Source: Sphingomonas sp.
GTDB taxonomy: Bacteria > Pseudomonadota > Alphaproteobacteria > Sphingomonadales > Sphingomonadaceae
NCBI RefSeq assembly: GCF_017304615.1
Contig: NZ_JAFKLZ010000003.1
Location: 62,001-126,000 of the forward strand
DNA length: 64,000 nt
Direction of reading: 5' to 3'
Shown here piece after piece: positions 61,609 to 64,000 of the stretch. A model generated the notes under the pieces. That model made no database searches. It was not told where the DNA came from and saw only the letters and a list, made by a program, of their open reading frames with translations. The position numbers and the translations under genes are program-made. How positions within the stretch are numbered: position 1 is the stretch's first letter; the number at the start of each line of letters is the position of its first letter.

Positions 61609-64000
61609 CTAGAACTTCACCTCGGCGTTGATCGTCAGCGAACGCCCGCGCGGATCGGCGACGCGCGGTTCCCACGAGCTGCCGGCACCGGTGTTCGAAT
61701 CATAGGTGATCGCGAACGGCGGGTCAGTGTTGAACACGTTGCGAACGCCGGCGGCGATCGTGAAATGCTCGTTGACCCGTTGTGAGATCGACGCGTTGTA
61801 GATGATGTACGGCTTCACGCGTGGATTGTAGTCCGGGCGTCCGGCGCTGCCCGGCAAGGCCTGGTTCTGATAGCCGTCGCGATAGATTTGCGAGAAGGTC
61901 AGACCGAACCCGTCGGGCGTTGTGTAGGCGATGAACGCATTGTGCTTCCATTTGAGGCCAAGGTCGCCGGCCAGGCTGAATACCCCGCGCAGATTGGTAT
62001 AGGGCAGGTTGGGAAGCAGCTTTTCCTTCTTCTGTAGCAACAGGGTGCCGTCGAACCCGGCCGACAACACGCCGCCAAGCCCGTCGATGCTGGCGCGGGC
62101 GCTGAAGTCGATGCCGCGGGTGCGCCGCGACCCGAAATTGCCGGTCCGCAAGTCGACCAGGGTGATGATGCCGTTGGTCCGCGTGATGCGATCCGGGAAC
62201 GCGTTGATATTCGCCAGCAACTGCGGGATGGTGATCGTGCCGATCGTATTATCGACCGCGATCGACCAGTAATCGGCCGACAGACTGATCCGGCTGGTCG
62301 GCTGAAGCACCGCGCCGAACGAATACTGCTTCGACTTTTCCGGCCCGAGCGCCAGGTTGCCGCCGCTCAGCGAATCGGGCGTGATCGGCGCGCATCCGCC
62401 GGTGCCGACGACGCCCGACGGGCAGGTCGTCGGATCGACCAGCGTGTTGCCGGGGTTGGGCGATTGTGTGACGCCGTTGAATATCTGGTTGAACGACGGC
62501 ACGCGGAAGCCCGTATTGTACGATCCGCGGAACAGGATCCAGTCGAACGGCTTGAACTTGGCGGAGACCTTCGGATTGAAGGTCGACCCGAAGCCCGTAT
62601 AGTCATCGACGCGACCAGCGACCGTGATGTCGAATCCCTTGACGATCGGGAACAGGATTTCGCCAAAGGCCGCCTTCACGTCGCGGCTCACCTTGCTCAG
62701 CGCATTGGCGTTGTCGAATGCCGCGTTGAAGATGTCCGGTGAGGCGGTCGTGGCCGCCGACGATCCGTCGAACTTGTAGCTTTCCCTGCGATAATCGACG
62801 CCGAGCGCGACCTGAACCATGCCACCGGGCAGCCGGAACAGTTCGCCCGACACCGACGCGTCGAACTGGCGAGTCTCGTATTTGCCGCTGTAGAGCCGGA
62901 CGCCGCGCGCCGATACCGACTCCAGCGCGGCGAGCGCCGCCGGCGTCTGCGTCAGCGAGAACGGGTTGAGGATGCCGCTATTGAACAGGCCGACGATGCC
63001 GGGCGCGGTGGCGCCGGGGGCGGTTGGTGCGCGGCTGTCGGGCTGGCCGGCGAGCGTCGCGCCGGTACCCGACGCGACAGCGGCGGCGTTCGAACTGAAC
63101 GTGCCGCGATAATAATAGCCCGAACCGAGGATCGAACTCGCCCGGCTGGTCGCATAGGATGCGCCGGCGCGGTAATCCCATCCGGCGAACAGCGGACCCT
63201 CGACCCCCAACGCGGCGCGGAACGTCTTGGTGTTGGTGGTGTATTCCCGGTTGCCGCAATCGACGCAACGATAGCGGAACGCGATCGGCTTGCCGTAATT
63301 GGCTGCAACCGCCGGCAGCACCGCGACGATGCTGTTGTAGACAGCGTTATAGGTCGCGGCCGTCAGCGAATTGAGCGGATAGGCGATCGGCAGCGACGTA
63401 TTGTTCGAACTGAACTGGTTGTTCGAGAAAAGCTTGTGCGAGGTCGCGTCGGAGCCGGTGGCTTCCAGATAGATTTCGTTCTTGCCGATCCGCGCTGTCG
63501 CGCGACCGTAATAGGTCAGCGTCTGGATCGGCTGTTGCAGCGTCGCGGCGCGGCCCGTGTCCCACGAACACGCCAGCGCCGCCGACGCGTTCGCCCAAAG
63601 CACCGAATCGTAATTCATGCCGCCGTCGACCGACGAGCAGCCAGCGCCGCCGGGTAGGCGCAGCGGGTTTACGCCGCCCGATGCCGCGGTCGTGGTGCCG
63701 GGGATGAAGAAACCGGGATTCGTCAACAGCGACGTGGCGCCGCTGGTCCCGCCCAGCAACGTGCCGGTCTGGGTAATGCCGACCCCCGCCGCGGTGGGAT
63801 TGATCGGGAAAGCGGTCGCGATCGGGGTGCCGCGGGTGTCGATCGACAGGCCGCGATTGGGCTGGTTGCCATTTACGAAGTCACGGTTGCTCCCGAACAG
63901 CGCCTTGTTCCAGCTCTTGCTGACCGAGCCCATGATGTTGAAGCCCTGCTCGTCGAGCTTGCCGAAGCCAACCGTGCCCGACAGGCGGTAAATCTGCGCA
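61609..64000 (-). CDS. TonB-dependent outer-membrane receptor, N-terminus beyond window
   Basis: The frame is open to the window end, so the signal peptide, TonB box and most of the plug lie outside. At least 796 residues of the C-terminal part are visible. QIYRLSGTVGFGKLDEQGFNIMGSVSKSW near the edge is a barrel strand pair; a Cys-containing loop (CVDCGN) and long Ser/Thr-rich loops follow, then SGGNLALGPEKSKQYSFGAVLQPTSRISLSADYWSI, typical of the OmpA-like/Oar-type sphingomonad receptors, and the end RSLTINAEVKF with C-terminal Phe. An internal ATG at 63933 is not the start. Substrate unknown; not obviously linked to the efflux genes, which are convergent. Confidence 0.88.
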   Translation of the reverse strand, partial: AQIYRLSGTVGFGKLDEQGFNIMGSVSKSWNKALFGSNRDFVNGNQPNRGLSIDTRGTPIATAFPINPTAAGVGITQTGTLLGGTSGATSLLTNPGFFIPGTTTAASGGVNPLRLPGGAGCSSVDGGMNYDSVLWANASAALACSWDTGRAATLQQPIQTLTYYGRATARIGKNEIYLEATGSDATSHKLFSNNQFSSNNTSLPIAYPLNSLTAATYNAVYNSIVAVLPAVAANYGKPIAFRYRCVDCGNREYTTNTKTFRAALGVEGPLFAGWDYRAGASYATSRASSILGSGYYYRGTFSSNAAAVASGTGATLAGQPDSRAPTAPGATAPGIVGLFNSGILNPFSLTQTPAALAALESVSARGVRLYSGKYETRQFDASVSGELFRLPGGMVQVALGVDYRRESYKFDGSSAATTASPDIFNAAFDNANALSKVSRDVKAAFGEILFPIVKGFDITVAGRVDDYTGFGSTFNPKVSAKFKPFDWILFRGSYNTGFRVPSFNQIFNGVTQSPNPGNTLVDPTTCPSGVVGTGGCAPITPDSLSGGNLALGPEKSKQYSFGAVLQPTSRISLSADYWSIAVDNTIGTITIPQLLANINAFPDRITRTNGIITLVDLRTGNFGSRRTRGIDFSARASIDGLGGVLSAGFDGTLLLQKKEKLLPNLPYTNLRGVFSLAGDLGLKWKHNAFIAYTTPDGFGLTFSQIYRDGYQNQALPGSAGRPDYNPRVKPYIIYNASISQRVNEHFTIAAGVRNVFNTDPPFAITYDSNTGAGSSWEPRVADPRGRSLTINAEVKF

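Overview
The window is high-GC, gene-dense DNA from an alphaproteobacterium, most likely a sphingomonad (Sphingomonas, Sphingobium or Novosphingobium type). The evidence is the lignin-type protocatechuate 4,5-cleavage gene set (ligUK, ligJ, ligI, ligAB, ligC), an ADP-forming feruloyl-CoA synthetase of FerA type, several TonB-dependent receptors, a TrbK-alt-containing trb cluster and sphingomonad-style REP hairpins.

Region 1 (1-10,050): a phyH-tauD pair of Fe(II)/2-oxoglutarate enzymes (the second cut by the window edge), then ligU-ligK divergent from a LysR regulator with two HTH domains, then a co-directional run of a DUF1932 dehydrogenase, ligJ, ligI, ligA, ligB and ligC. Together the lig genes cover every step from protocatechuate to pyruvate and oxaloacetate. 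Region 2 (10,050-16,520): a leftward operon for ferulate side-chain removal (CoA ligase, hydratase/lyase, aldehyde dehydrogenase) that feeds vanillate towards protocatechuate, plus a cyclase-family hydrolase and a LysR regulator. Region 3 (16,776-27,314): a rightward, largely overlapping catabolic operon (TonB receptor, SDR, alpha/beta hydrolase, EthD protein, ABM monooxygenase-like protein, second TonB receptor, MFS transporter, acyl-CoA dehydrogenase) with unknown substrate. A nearly identical 36-bp element lies before region 3 and before phyH-tauD, which points to one regulon.

Region 4 (27,300-49,581): an integrated mobile element. It has a LysR gene, an XRE regulator next to a 15-bp-arm palindrome, and a trbBCDEJ-trbK-LFGI mating-pair apparatus with no relaxase or coupling protein in view. 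Then come a defence-like operon (MerR-like regulator, m6A methyltransferase, PIN nuclease, nuclease-methyltransferase fusion), a three-gene ImmA/IrrE operon and a tyrosine integrase. The element ends in a duplicated 3' half of a tRNA-Arg gene. No second copy was seen to the left, so the catabolic genes may be cargo of the same element.

Region 5 (49,582-64,000): probable chromosome. It holds a degenerate RBBP9-like hydrolase, a tripartite RND efflux operon with a TetR regulator and operator, a divergent EmrB/EmrA-type efflux module with a second TetR and a thioesterase, and the C-terminal part of another TonB-dependent receptor.
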